NCBI GenBank assembly: GCA_021234155.1
Contig: JAJEKV010000843.1
Span: 1 to 64,000, forward strand
Direction: 5' to 3'
From: Isoetes taiwanensis
Taxonomy: Eukaryota; Streptophyta; Lycopodiopsida; Isoetales; Isoetaceae
DNA: 64,000 nt
Shown: in pieces, positions 34,814 to 46,589 of the stretch
How the letters are laid out: the number at the start of each line of letters is the position of its first letter
Position numbering within the stretch: the stretch's first letter is position 1
Notes under the pieces: model-generated
Seen by the model: only the letters and a program-made list of their open reading frames with translations
Database searches by the model: none
Told to the model about the DNA's origin: nothing
Made by a program: the position numbers and the translations under genes

Positions 34814-37452
34814 TACTACGACACACATAGACAAGAATGCTGAAACAGAGGCAGAGCAATGTAACTAGGTTCAAAAAGTAGAACTTGGAATAGTACGCAC
34901 ATCTTGGGCTAAGCACTCAGAAACCATTATCGGGGTAGTAAAAGAATGCTGAATTTTAACTTAGCTTAGAGCAAGGGAAGTGGATTCAATTACGAGAGTG
35001 GGCTCCAATGACCTACCCATTACAATCATAACATTAAAGGCACAAGAAGCATAACTTAAAGAATTAAAAAAGGGCTATGGATGAGAAGCGTGAAAAAATT
35101 ACTCACCTAACTATTATTACATGCATGCACAAAGGGCACGTTAAATGGCACCAAAGCATAATAGCAAAGCAAAATCAAGTGCCTTAACACCTTCCATTTT
35201 CAAACACCAAGATTCACCTCATGATTTTCATCACATTCTCAATAATTTGTGAGCCTTACCTTGAGCCATAGAAACGTTCTTTCGGCCGCTGCAACATAAA
35301 TAAGACTTCCACAAATGGACTCATTACAAGAACAATGAAATTGGTAAGTCCATAGAAATGAGCACATCAAATAAGTCTTATACTTTAAATTGAATAGAAG
35401 GTGGTAAAACGAGATCAATGGGTCACACCAAACTTGACCATTCTAGAAGGTAAATAAAATAGGTAGGAATAGAATGTAAAACGGAATATGGGAAAGAAAG
35501 CAAAATCGAACAAAAGTAAGCACTAGACTTGAACTTACGTCCACCAGATGAAAAGCCAAGACTTAACATGCAGACCAAAAATTCCTGTGAATTAGTAATG
35601 GCTAAAGAATCATAATAACTAATTACTGTAAAGTAAAAAAGTAAAGGGACAAGCTAAAGTAGCGGCTAAGCGGCAAAGCCAAGAACTTGCTGGTTCAAGG
35701 CTAATTGGAAGTTATGCAATGGGATATGTTAGTTTTAACTTTTAGCCTTACAATATGAATTGCGTGACCCAAATATATTTTATGAGGCAAACAAGAGAAG
35801 GCGGCAGTGATTAACACAGGCTATATATCAGAGCAAGAACAACCGAAAGAACAGAGCCTTTTGGCAACCGCGGACCGAATCAGATCAAATCAAATCAAAA
35901 CAGAATAGCTGCTCATACTAAAACCAAGTGCTTCTCATCATAAGATCATTTCCTACGGCCGTCAATGTACAACAATTCATGGCTCGCATAGACACAGACA
36001 GAGCAAAGAGATTGGAAACATGGCTGATTATAGAATCTGAAACATTAGCAACTGCATTTTGCCTGAAGATGGCCCAGCAAATGCTTATCTCATATAGCTA
36101 AGAAGTTCACAGCTTGTGGATTTGTTCTATTGCCGATTGCCTTGCGTAATCTGCACAAGATTTTAAACACATATTCCAAATTACAACTAGGACTGCTACG
36201 CTGTCTAGAAGGCCATGTTCTAGAGTAGAAGCCTTCAATTGCATTGTATCAATGGTCCAGGATCAGAAAATAGAATTCAATGTTCTTCATGGTGTAGCTA
36301 CCTAGAGCATAAGATGTCAGTAGCAGAGGCAAAGGCCTTTTATATGTGATGTGAATCAACGAGCAAGACCAAGGCTCTACCACAACTCAACCAGAATGAT
36401 TCCATCATTAAAGAAAAATAAATGTTTGCAAGACAACTCGTAATTCCATACAAAAAAGAAGACTACAACCTCAACTAAGCAATAGCGCAAAGGTAAATGA
36501 GATGATTTTAGAGCAAAGCATTAGCCTGTTACCAAAGCCATTGCATTTAGTAATTGACAAAGACCAGAAAAGAGCAGTAATCTAGATGGGAATAATATAG
36601 ACCTATAAAATATACCAAAGGCCGACTTGCCTTGTTATATCTTCTTCCACAACCCAGACAAAGAGACAAAGAGACAATAGCAAAATGCATGTAGCAGTTA
36701 GTCCAAGTGATCTGACTTGCAATTCAGCTGTATATCTCCTTTAATTGTCATATTATGAAAATAATTTCCTCTACAAGTCTGTTGTCATTGCTAAGATGAT
36801 GAAAAGATTTAAAAGAGGATAGATCGACAAACAATTTTGAGGCATACCCAGGATGCAATCAAAATGCATGACTTAAATTTGAGTAAAAATGTTGCTTAAA
36901 ATTGCAAGATCGAAACTTATCTGTAGAACTTCTGGAATGAGAAGTCGTATCCCCTGCTTGAATTCTTGCGTTCAGCCCCATTTTCGAAAAGTTGTGCCAG
37001 CCATACGTATGCAAAGAAAGAAATCAGAAAATGAAACTCCACTATATCTTTTAATGACTTCGATTCTAAAAAACAAAGCTTTTGCATGTAGATTAGGTTA
37101 GCCCCGATGAGAGGTGGTAATTGGAGACTACGCCTTAACCATTCCGATTAGGAAAGGCCTCGGTTGCAAAAAGCCTATTGCGTTGAAGATCCTGCACGGA
37201 TGATGCGGTATTCCTCATCTCTCAATATGACCCCTATTCACGAGCTCTTCTTAGCCTTCCGCACAAAAGTTCGGAGGCATCAAAAACTAGTCGATGAAGT
37301 AGCGGGAAGCCATCACCGCCCTTCCTGGCGGTGAAGCCCCTAAGTATAACAAAAGCGCCAATAAACTTCGTCGGTAAACGGGCAAATAATAGCGCCCGAT
37401 ATTTTGCGGAGTGATGAATAGGGCGTGGAAACAATAGAAAGAAGTAAGGAAA
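34814..37452. other. DNA between the two 180-bp repeats, no gene recognised
   Basis: 2.6 kb without supported coding sequence. Because it is bounded by direct repeats it might be the interior of a small LTR-like element. However, the repeats end without a CA, no primer-binding site follows the first copy, and no flanking duplication was found, so I do not call it one. Confidence 0.4.
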
Positions 37453-37637
37453 TGGGACCGAACACTAGAAAGAAGATGCTACATGAGGAGCTGATGGAGA
37501 GCAAGGAAGCGTGAAAGATGCTAAATAGCAAGGCACAAGGAAAAGCGACAAACTAACTACCTAACTACCTCAGTAGTTCTAGAACCTCATTTACCTTCTA
37601 TTGATTGAAAGCGAAGGTAAAAATGTCGTTTCTTAAT
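37453..37637. repeat. ~180-bp dispersed repeat with terminal hairpin, copy 2
   Basis: Second copy of the 34632-34813 repeat, with a handful of substitutions. The hairpin (ctcatttaccttc ... gaaggtaaaaatg) is kept, though its outer stem is weaker here. Confidence 0.85.
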
Positions 37638-38205
37638 GAGATAGCACAACATAAGCAACTTTAAAATGGTCTTCGCTTTTTAAGCAAAGACCTAATATAA
37701 ACATGCAAGCCACATACTTGGTGATAAGTTCTAGGGCCGAGGAAGAAGCATCTTATCTTATATTTTTCAGATATCATTTCCTGTTACAAAATTATGTCGA
37801 CAAAATGATACATGCAATCTTTGCGATCATAGTTTCAAATTGCAAATATGAACTATTGCAGCTATCTATCTCTGTCAAGTTGTACTAGTAGCTACTTAGA
37901 AGAAGTAGAGAAGATCAAATAAGCACTTAAGCTTGCCAACCATCGAGAATCTCTTCTTCTTTGAAATGTAATTACTGGCACGCACATCTTGCATAATCAT
38001 AGGTTTCTTCTTTTCCTTACGGTTTCTTCTATCAAGTGATGATTGCCATATGTCCAATGCATTTTCATAGGGAAAATTTGAGTCATCGTACTTACAAGAA
38101 TAGATATCTGGTGGCATCTAAGTTTCTTTGTCAACCCATTACGCGACCTTATTTTTTATAATCCCCAAGACACGAATGTTCGTTAATCTTCGACGGATCC
38201 AAGAA
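37638..38205. other. Downstream of the hAT-like gene
   Basis: AT-rich. A minus-strand frame at 37896-38117 (73 codons, Lys-rich 'DRRNRKEKKKP') might be a trailing piece of the transposase-like gene, but I found no splice pair joining it. Confidence 0.35.
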
Positions 38206-39660
38206 TCAGCGTTTGGCAAAGATCGGCAAGCCTAAAATATCTGACATGCGTTCACAAAGCACTTGACTGTTGTCAAGAATTGTCCACAGCTTTGTCATAA
38301 TTCTTGGTTCCTTGTATTCAACATCAGAGAACTTGTCGCATTGTGCCCACATAGTTGCGCCAAAACAAACAGATTGTTCTTTCAATTTCTTTTTATCCAA
38401 AAGACCAGTGATCTCTACCATGCCATTTTCAGGTGCTGATTTACAGAAATGAGCAGAAAGAAGCTTCAATCTTGCCTTAAAATTCTTCTGTAAAATTTTT
38501 ACCTCTCTATCCTTCTCCTCTAATGTTTTTAGATCTCTATTCCTTCTCCAAAATCGTGGGTGCACTATGGCGGTAGCTTCTAGAAGCTCGTCCCGTGGGA
38601 AGCGCTCTCTGATTTCCTTAGAAACTGCTACAGCCACATCCTTCAGATTTTTCCTTACCTTTGTAATAATGCCTTCTAGATCAACCTTAGGAACCGGTGC
38701 CCTCCTTGCACGAATTCTACGTTTTGGAGAATACATCTGCAATGTGAGACATAAATATGTAAGATATTTTCAATTATAAATTCCACTAATAAACAACAAA
38801 AGATTTACCTGGACCAATCGTGAACGCACTTTCATGCAAATAATTCCTTTATTATCATATGTTAACGGGCTCTTGGGACTGTCACCTTCGATATTAAGTA
38901 AGTTGTACCATGCTGGAAACTTAAGTCTATTATATGGTACATCTAATGCAGAAGAATATAAGCACTCTAAAGTTGTGCAACACAATTTCCTTGCTGTTCT
39001 GTACTTAGAAATATACATTGTCTCCTTTAATGTCAATTTCACTAACATATTCATCTCATTCAACATGGGAAGTAAACCTGCAAATAACAACTAGAGTCGT
39101 CAAACTTTGAAACGTGACTAAGAAAATAGAGAGTGAATAAGACCGTAAAGTAATGATGAGTAGTAGGAATGAAAGCATAAAACATTCACCTCAGGCTGCA
39201 CCTTATAACTACCAGCATAACACAGTAATATACCAGCATCATTTTATCTCTTTAACCATCTTTATAATGAACTATACCTGCTTGTGTAATGACAGACAAG
39301 CAACTATTTGAGCTGCCACAAACTCGCATGCACTATGCAGCAATTCCCTTTAGATAAATAAGATGTATAAATGCAAGTAGAAAATTAAAAATTTGAACTT
39401 AGCATGAAAGCATTACCAGCAAGCATAAACAGCGTCTCCAAATCCGTGAGGCGAACTAGTAATTCACTTGCCTTGTCTGTATCACCCTCATTCACTAACT
39501 TGTCCATCAAACCGACAAGTGCAGGATATTCATCAAAAAGGCGTTTTGCTGGATAATATAAAGATATCCACCTTGTGTTTACAGTTTTCATAAGCTTCTT
39601 GCCTTTCGTTAAACCTTTAGACATATCTTGGAATTGTAAGTACTTGACGCTATACGGGAA
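38206..39660 (-). pseudogene. hAT-transposase-like gene fragment, three exons
   Basis: Three minus-strand exons join with GT-AG introns and intact phase: about 39660-39417, 39077-38809 and 38736-38206. The introns are 39416-39078 (339 bp) and 38808-38737 (72 bp). The first exon reads 'TVNTRWISLYYPAKRLFDEY' and continues across the splice as 'ETLFMLAGLLPMLNEMNML'. This fits the catalytic-core region of hAT-type proteins (KIAA1586/ZNF862-like 'TRW' motif followed by a helical stretch), recalled by eye. The last exon is basic ('PKRRIRARRAP') and ends at a TGA. The 5' part, which should hold the first catalytic Asp and any BED finger, is missing because the SINE-like array starts at 39661. Clean splicing suggests the gene was intact before that. 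It could be a domesticated gene or a dead transposon; the family call is moderate. Confidence 0.5.
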
Positions 39661-42236
39661 GGCTGCCGCAAGGCAGTGGGATAAGCTAGCTAGTCTGTAC
39701 AAGATTAGTCTAGTATGGACCTTAAACAAAGTAATAACAAAACAATGGGACTATGGTAGGTGGCACTAGGATGGTGAGGCTAAAAAAGCCATGCCCCTAG
39801 AGTTGCCCCTAGGACCTAGACTTCCTAAGGCGGGATTATATCCTGCCTACAAAGTGTGCATGTAAGGCAAAAGTTTTGCCCAACGGATGTGTGGTGAGTT
39901 GGTATAGGCCTAGTAATGCCAAAATAAATGTGCATTTGGTCATGGGTTCAAATCTTGCCAATGTATGTTTATCTTTGGGAGTTGGTTACTGGGGTTATAC
40001 GATGATGATCCCCGACGTGGTAGAACTTAAAAGCCTATCGTGTCCTCCACTTTGGTGGACTTAAAAGGCAAAGGGATAAGCTAGCTAGTGCGTACAAGAT
40101 TAGTCTAGTATGGACCTTAAACAAATAATAAAAAAACAATGGGACTATGGTAGGTGGCACTAGGATGGTGAGGCTAAAAAGCCATGCCCCTAGAGTTGCC
40201 CCTAGTACCTAGACTTCCTAAGGCGGGATTATATATCCGCCTACAAAGTGTGCATGTAAGGCAAAAGTTTTGCCAACGGATGTGTGGTGAGTTGGTATAG
40301 GCCTAGTAATGCCAAAATAAATGTGCATTTGGTCATGGGTTCAAACCTTGCCAATGTATGTTTATCTTTGGGAGTTGGTTTCTTGGGGTTATTACGATGA
40401 TGATCCCCCGTGGTAAGTTGGTTCTTGGGGTTATCGATGATGATCCCCAGCGTGGTAGAACTTAAAAGCCTATCACGTGTCCTCCACTTTGGCTGCCGCA
40501 AGGCGATGGGATAAGCTAGCTAGTCTGTACAAGATTAGTCTAGTATGGACCTTAAACAAATAATAAAAAAACAATGGGACTATGGTAGGTGGCACTAGGA
40601 TGGTGAGGCTTTGTAGGTGGCACTAGGATGGTGAGGCTAAAAAAGCCATGCCCCTAGAGTTGCTCCTAGTACCTAGACTTCCTAAGGCGGGATTATATCC
40701 TGCTACAAAGTGTGCATGTAAGGCAAAAGTTTTGCCCAACGGATGTGTGGTGAGTTGGTATAGGCCTAGTAATGCCAAAATAAATGTGCATTTGGTCATG
40801 GGCCCCGACGTGGTAGAACTTAAAAGCCTATCGTGTCCTCCACTTTAGGCTGCCATGAAGGCGATGGGATAAGCTAGCTAGAATGCAGTACAAGATTAGT
40901 CTAGCATGGACCTTAAACAAATAATAAAAAAAACAATGGGACTATGGTAGGTGGCACTAGGATGGTGAGGCTAAAAAGCCATGCCCCTAGAGTTGCTCCT
41001 AGTACCTAGACTTCCTAAAGGCGGGATTATATCCCTGCCTACAAAGTGTGCATGTAAGGCAAAAAAGTTTTGCCCAAGCGGATGTGTGGTGAGTTGGTAT
41101 AGGCCTAGTAATGCCAAAATAAATGTGCATTTGGTCATGGGTTCAAACCTTGCCAATGTATGTTTATCTTTGGGAGTTGGTTCTGGGGTTTATCGATGAT
41201 GATCCCGGCGTGGTAGAACTTAAAAGCCTATCACGTGTCCTCCACTTTAGCCGCAAGACACGATGGGATAAGCTAGCTAGTCTGCGTACAAGATTAGTCT
41301 AGTATGGACCTTAAACAAAGTAATAAAAACAATGGGACTATGGTAGGTGGCACTAGGATGGTGAGGCTAAAAAGCCATGCCCCTAGAGTTGCCCCTAGGA
41401 CCTAGACTTCCTAAGGCGGGATTATATCCTGCCTACAAAGTGTGCATGTACAAAAGTTTTGCCCAACGGATGTGTGGTGAGTTGGTATAGGCCTAGTAAT
41501 GCCAAAATAAATGTGCATTTGGTTATAGGTTCAAACCTTGCCAATGTATGTTTATCTTTGGGAGTTGGTTACTGATACGCTGATGATCCCCGACGTGGTA
41601 GAACTTAAAAGCCTATACGTGTCCTCCACTTGGCTGCCGCAAGTCAGTGTGATAAGCTAGCTAATCTGTACAAGATTAGTCTAGTATGGGCCTTAAACAA
41701 AGTAATAAAAAAACAATGGGACTATGGTAGGTAGCACTAGGATGGTGAGGCTAAAAAAGCCATGCCCCTAGAGTTGCCCCTAGGACCTAGACTTCCTAAG
41801 GCGGGATTATATCCGTTGGGCAAAACTTTTGCCTTACATGCACACTTTGTAGGCAGGGCAAAACTTTTGCCTTACATGCACACTTTGTAGGCAGGATATA
41901 ATCCCGCCTTAGGAAGTCTAGGTCCTAGGGGCAAATCTAGGGGCATGGCTTTTTTATCCTCGCCATCCTAGTGCCACCTACCATAGTCCGATTATTTTTT
42001 TATTACTTTGTTTAAGGTCCATACTAGACTAATCTTGTACAGACTAACTAGCTTATCCCACTGCCTTGTGGCAGCCAAAGTGGAGGACACGTATAGGCTT
42101 TTAAGTTCTACGACGTCGGGGATCATCATCATATAACCCCAGTAACCAACTCCCAAAGATAAACATACATTGGCAAGGTTTGAACCCATGACCAAATGCA
42201 CATTTATTTTAGCATTACTAGGCCTATACCAACTCA
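39661..42236. repeat. Tandem array of ~400-bp SINE-like units, last one inverted
   Basis: Six direct units, anchored on ATAAGCTAGCTA at 39681, 40076, 40511, 40869, 41268 and 41652 (spacings 395, 435, 358, 399 and 384). A roughly full-length permuted unit in reverse orientation follows from 41816 to 42236. Each unit carries an A-box-like TGGTGAGTTGG and, about 42 bp on, a B-box-like GGGTTCAAACC whose T-stem can pair (CATGG/CCTTG with one mismatch). This is the internal Pol III promoter layout of tRNA-derived SINEs. Unit 4 lacks the B-box segment and unit 3 holds a short internal duplication. At the inversion point a ~37-bp piece is duplicated (41821-41857 and 41859-41895). Confidence 0.85.
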
Positions 42237-43269
42237 TGAATTCTAAAGGGCGTTGAAAATCTGGCGACCAGAGCCTCCATCACAATTCGTAGGCTCGGCT
42301 AAACAAGCTCGGTGATGGGAGGATCTTCCAAAATCTTGGCGAATTAAATTTTTTCGCTTTCTTTTTCATCCTACTTAACATTCGTGCAATATTTTTGAAA
42401 AAATGAAAGTATTAGCCTTTTGGCGAATATTCGCCCATATACCCAACACTAGTTGGTTCCTGGCGATGTTGGTACTCCAAAAAGATAAAGTTGTTCCGAT
42501 GGTTAGCTCTTCAACATGCAATCAGTATTATGTGTCGATTGAGGAGGAGAAATATAGTGGGATCAGATATCTGCCCACTTGGATGTGGTCAATGCGAATC
42601 AGTCAAGCATATGTTCTTCTGTCCTATATTTGTGGACTTTTGGCACTGCATCTGACCCATACTGCACGTGACCACGGATGAATGAAAGTGGCCACGTATT
42701 CTATTAGTCTTATTAAGGTCAAGAGCCAGAGCTTTAGTCATCAACATTGCTCTGTGGGCAACCATAAGTGCCATAAACAATGTCTTGTTGCATGCAGAGA
42801 AATGTATACAGGAAGATGTAGCCCCGGGGGTATCACCAATGTAAGTCGTATATAGGTGTGTGGATGATAAGGGGTTTTTTTGTTGTCCAAAGTATCGTAT
42901 TTGTACAAGTAAAATAAGGTTATTTGGTTTTGAATCCATATTCAAACAACTAGGGGTCGTTGTTAGCGAGATAGAACTTCTCGTATGGCACAAGATGGAG
43001 TTAATCTTCTAATTTCTAGGGAGGAGTGGGTCTTGGAACATGATAGATTCATAGTTTACCTACAGAAGTTTTTGAGTTATATGTTAACTTAGGATCATGA
43101 AAACCTTTTCAATACATACTCATACTGAACAATTCATCGCTAATTGGGGCCTTTTGTTGGCTCTTTATCAACAACTTGAGGCATGCAGGTTTGTTGCCCC
43201 ATCAGGTGGCCATATGGAGAAGCAACTTTTGTGTAGCATTTGACAGTTGGATCTGAACAGGTGCACTTT
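42237..43269. other. Intergenic DNA with LINE debris
   Basis: Apart from the zinc-finger remnant at 42572-42646 nothing is clear. Frames at 42403-42681 (+) and 42589-42993 (-) are not coding in their own right. Confidence 0.4.
42572..42646 (+). pseudogene. zf-RVT (LINE C-terminal zinc finger) remnant
   Basis: A 25-codon stretch reads C-x3-C-x2-C-x4-H-x3-C...W-H: 'CPLGCGQCESVKHMFFCP' followed by 'IFVDFWH'. This matches the zinc-binding domain at the end of many plant L1-type ORF2 proteins. It lies upstream of the RT remnant at 43.3 kb, so it must belong to a different, earlier copy. Confidence 0.7.
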
Positions 43270-44660
43270 CCTCGCATAAATCTGGGTTGCAATGGTTCAA
43301 GGAAGGAGATCGGTGCACAGGTTTTTTCCTTAGAGCTACCAAAACAAGAAAGCTAGCTACACTGCTCCAATCTCTTCAGATTCAGGATGGTCTTGCTCTT
43401 TCCGATCCGACTGAGCTTAAAAGCTTTTTGCACAATCATTTCTTTGTTTTCTTGACTGCTCATCATCTTCCATTTTCATCAAGATTTTCAAGAGGTTCTG
43501 CTCTGTTAAGGTATAGTGTCTGATGAACAAAGGGCCATTTTAGAGGCCGGGATCACTCAAAATGATTTAGCTGAGGCCACCTTTCTTTTAATATGTATAG
43601 CCGCTTCTTCCATGGATATGATCTACTCCCCCACCTTATAGACATAAGTCCTTTCGACATGTCCTCACTCTTCTTCTTAAAAGGTGCAAATGTCCTGGTC
43701 TTGATGGTATTCTAGTGGAATTTTTCCAAGAGTATTGAGACTAGCTTGGTGCATATGTGTATGATTCTTTCCGTGATTTAGAAGGCAGAGGCACCTAGAT
43801 AAAATTCTCAATTCCAATTGTGTTTCCTTATTTCAAAATATAAGGACTCCTCTATTTCAGATTGGCGTCCCATTACTTTGTTGTCCTTAGTGTACAAGAT
43901 CTTTGCTCAGAAGCTTCGTGGTGTTGCTTGCTAATTCCGTCTTCCCCACATAATCAGGTTTTTTGTCTCACGGTGTATCTGGTGTAATGTGGCGGCAACA
44001 TATGAAGGTCTTTATTGGGCTAGAATGCATGGTCATCTAAATTTTGTGAAAGCATATAACAGTGTCGACTGGAGTTTTCTAGAGCAATGCCTGATGCATC
44101 TTGATTTGATCCACAATTTGCTGCAGACATCATGAAACTTCATTATTCAGCTTATTCTATAGTTCTTTTTTAAGGAGAACCATCAACATTTTTTCAGGTG
44201 GGACGTGGCATTCACGAGGGCTATCCCTTGGCACCCTTGCTTTTACAATTGTGACAGAGGTCCACTCTCAGATATTCTCTCTTGTAGTGCATGAAGGCAT
44301 CGAGCATGGTCTCCCCATGAATAATGGTTCACAAGAGATTTGTAAACAGTAGGCGGACATCACTTTCCTGTTCTTAAGTGCTGATGAAAAGAATTTTCAG
44401 AATGACATTTCCTTGTTGAATAGTTTTTCTTTGACTTTTGGTATCTTTGTGGGATGGCAAAAGTATACTGCCATATGGGCCTTTGACTCTCCAGTATCAT
44501 CTTCTGTAGTTTTGTATTTCCATAGAAGGTTCTTCCTTATGGGAAGGCAACTACGCTTTTGGACATTCTGATCGGTACACACATGTTGGGGTGGTATAGT
44601 AGACCGTATACATGGGCATACATGGTGTGGCATATATACACACATGCACGTGAGGAGGAT
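43270..44660 (+). pseudogene. L1-like LINE reverse-transcriptase remnant
   Basis: Plus-strand pieces in shifting frames follow the order of a plant LINE ORF2. They are 'LQWFKEGDRCTGFFLRATKT' (43287 on), 'RCPGLDGILVEFFQEY' (about 43690-43737), 'WRPITLLSLVYKIFAQKL' (about 43864-43917), 'NFVKAYNSVDWSFLEQC' (about 44041-44090), 'GRGIHEGYPLAPLL' (about 44204-44245) and a trace of the ADD box near 44355. Stops and frameshifts occur throughout. Its motifs differ from the LINEs at 22 and 28 kb, so it is a separate lineage. Confidence 0.75.
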
Positions 44661-45484
44661 ATATGCACATACGCATTGTATATCAGGTGAGGGTGCTATA
44701 TGAGAAGAGAGAGACAGAGTGTGTATCAGAGATCTTGATCTAGCTATAGAGATGGGGATTTTTGGTGTGTATAGTGCATAGATCTTGCATTTTCTAGTCT
44801 GGTATCACTAGGTTTTAGATTTTCTTGTCAGATCTGTGGTTGGCGACCACGGTGCTCAACGGACCATTGTGTGGCAAGAATCTTCATTGGAAAAAGAATT
44901 GTTCCCATTTTTATTGGTGATCGTCGGTAAAGAATGCAATGGTTCTATGTGAACATAGAACTATCATTCTTGGAAAGACTGACCTTTTTTGGAATGTCTA
45001 TTTTTTACCATGAGACCTTTTTTCAGCTTATATATTCCATGAGTTCTTGTTTCTCATTATCGGCCTTCTTCTTGAGCGTTCCTTCTTTTTGTATTTTGTC
45101 TTCTTACTTTCCTATTAGGCCCCTGATCGTGTCATTTTTTCTTTTAGTTATCGGTTGGGTCGATTTAGTGTTTCTGGTTTTGTTTCATGTCATCGAGTTT
45201 TCCTTCTAGTCTTTGTTCGGCTTGAAAGATGTATTATGCTTTTCTTCAACCAGCCTACTTGTCGTCTTTCTTGACTTTTGATTCTTCGAATCCACACATG
45301 TATACTTGTCATTGTATGCTAGCATGCATATGTATACCTGTCATTAATTGCTAGCATGTCTGGTAACTTAGGCCTTGCAGCAGACATCATGCATGCCTTA
45401 TAAAACTTTTATAGCATCCTTTGCCTGTTGGTTTTATTTTTGTAAACAGATTACTTTAGGAACTAGAGTAGTATTTTAAAGTCT
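44661..45484. other. T-rich intergenic DNA
   Basis: No supported gene. The open frame at 44934-45209 reflects T-richness. Short phrase repeats such as 'gtatac.tgtcatt...tgctagcatg' occur near 45300-45360. Confidence 0.4.
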
Positions 45485-45713
45485 CGAAAAAAACGGCACC
45501 CTGAAATTATAGGGCCAAACAGCAGGATTTTTCACTGCGAAAAACAGAGCCGAGATCCGTTGACTGCGAAAAACAGATCCGTCGGCCCCTGCCTCCGTCC
45601 CCTGCTTCCGTCTGCCCCCTGCTGTCCCCTTCTAACCGGCGCCGCCAATATTTCTGGCGGAAAAACGCCGGAAAAGCAAAAAAGACAAAATTTCAGGGTG
45701 CCCGTTTTTTTCG
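45485..45713. mobile_element. MITE-like element with ~24-bp terminal inverted repeats
   Basis: The left end CGAAAAAAACGGCACCCTG and its following AAATT are mirrored at the right end (AATTTCAGGGTG...CGTTTTTTTCG), with one extra base in the right arm. The unit is 229 bp and non-coding. Inside, 'actgcgaaaaacaga' occurs twice and the middle is GC-rich. No target-site duplication is obvious, so the superfamily is open. Confidence 0.75.
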
Positions 45714-46189
45714 TTGGCAAATTTTTGTGAGCAGAAAATTTCGCCTGAAATTTTCAGCTGACGTGGCGGGGCCACGAGCGGCGTTGGTTCCCAATTCTAT
45801 TCTCTTCTTGTCTAATGACAACGGGTGCCTCGATTTTGAAGGTGTTCTTTAATCTTTTCACAACCAATTGTTGATTGCACTCTTAAAATATCCAATATAT
45901 CTGCGTTATTCTGCCTCGGCCAAGCCATTTTTAGCTTTGCCACGATCTTCTTGTCCAGCTTAATTTAAATAGCCCCTTTTTTCTCAGCCGAAGCTTTTAG
46001 TCTCTCCAAATTCGGCACTTATTTATCTTTTTTTTTGTGCTCCATTTAGAGCCCAATATGAGAATCGACGGTTGAGGCATGAACCTATCAGAGGCAAAGC
46101 TTGCTAGATAATTCTTAGACCTGCTAGATAATTCTGAGACCTGCTAGATATTTCTGAGTTTCTATGAGTCGATGGTCATGTGTCTGTAC
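45714..46189. other. Intergenic DNA
   Basis: No gene seen. It holds a small triplication of 'cctgctagata.ttctgag' at about 46100-46155. Confidence 0.4.
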
Positions 46190-46589
46190 TCTTTAACCGG
46201 CAGGCGTTTGGATCCAAGCATTCCTGGCCATTGATTCATGCCCTGTGATAGGGCATAACAGGCAATCAAAACTTCTGGGAGGCACAACAGCGTGCACAAC
46301 GGTGGACAGGGCAAGCAGACTTCTGGGAGGGACATCCCCGAACCTATGATAATCGATCTGGACAGCCCCGAACCTCTGATAATCGAGCTGTGCAGCCTCC
46401 CAAACCTCTGATAACCCATCTGCTGCCTGCCCGAACCTCTGATAATCCAGCAACGGATGAGGCAGCTTGCCTGCCCGGTTAAAGGGGATAAACACCCCTG
46501 CTCGCCCATTACCTCAGATAAACTGGCTCGCCCCTCCGGGCTCGCCAGTTTATTTGAGGTAATGGGCTCTCAGGGGTGTTTATCCCCTT
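46190..46589. repeat. Hairpin-bearing repeat with ~30-bp tandem units
   Basis: Four degenerate copies of CCGAACCTCTGATAATC lie at about 46337-46452 with 27-35-bp spacing. A long stem-loop follows: 46482-46526 (aaggggataaacacccctg...) pairs with 46544-46589 (...caggggtgtttatcccctt), giving ~45-bp nearly perfect arms around a ~17-base loop. The flanking 'ctttaaccggcaggc' at 46190 is also inverted as 'gcctgcccggttaaag' at 46469-46484. The block may be a foldback-type element. Confidence 0.75.

Noticed and set aside
34814-37452. Small LTR retrotransposon between the 180-bp repeats
   Set aside because: No primer-binding site, no purine tract, no CA end and no flanking duplication were found.
39661-42236. 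True tRNA genes in the ~400-bp units
   Set aside because: A- and B-box-like sequences and a T-stem are present, but I could not build a full cloverleaf with an acceptor stem and anticodon arm.
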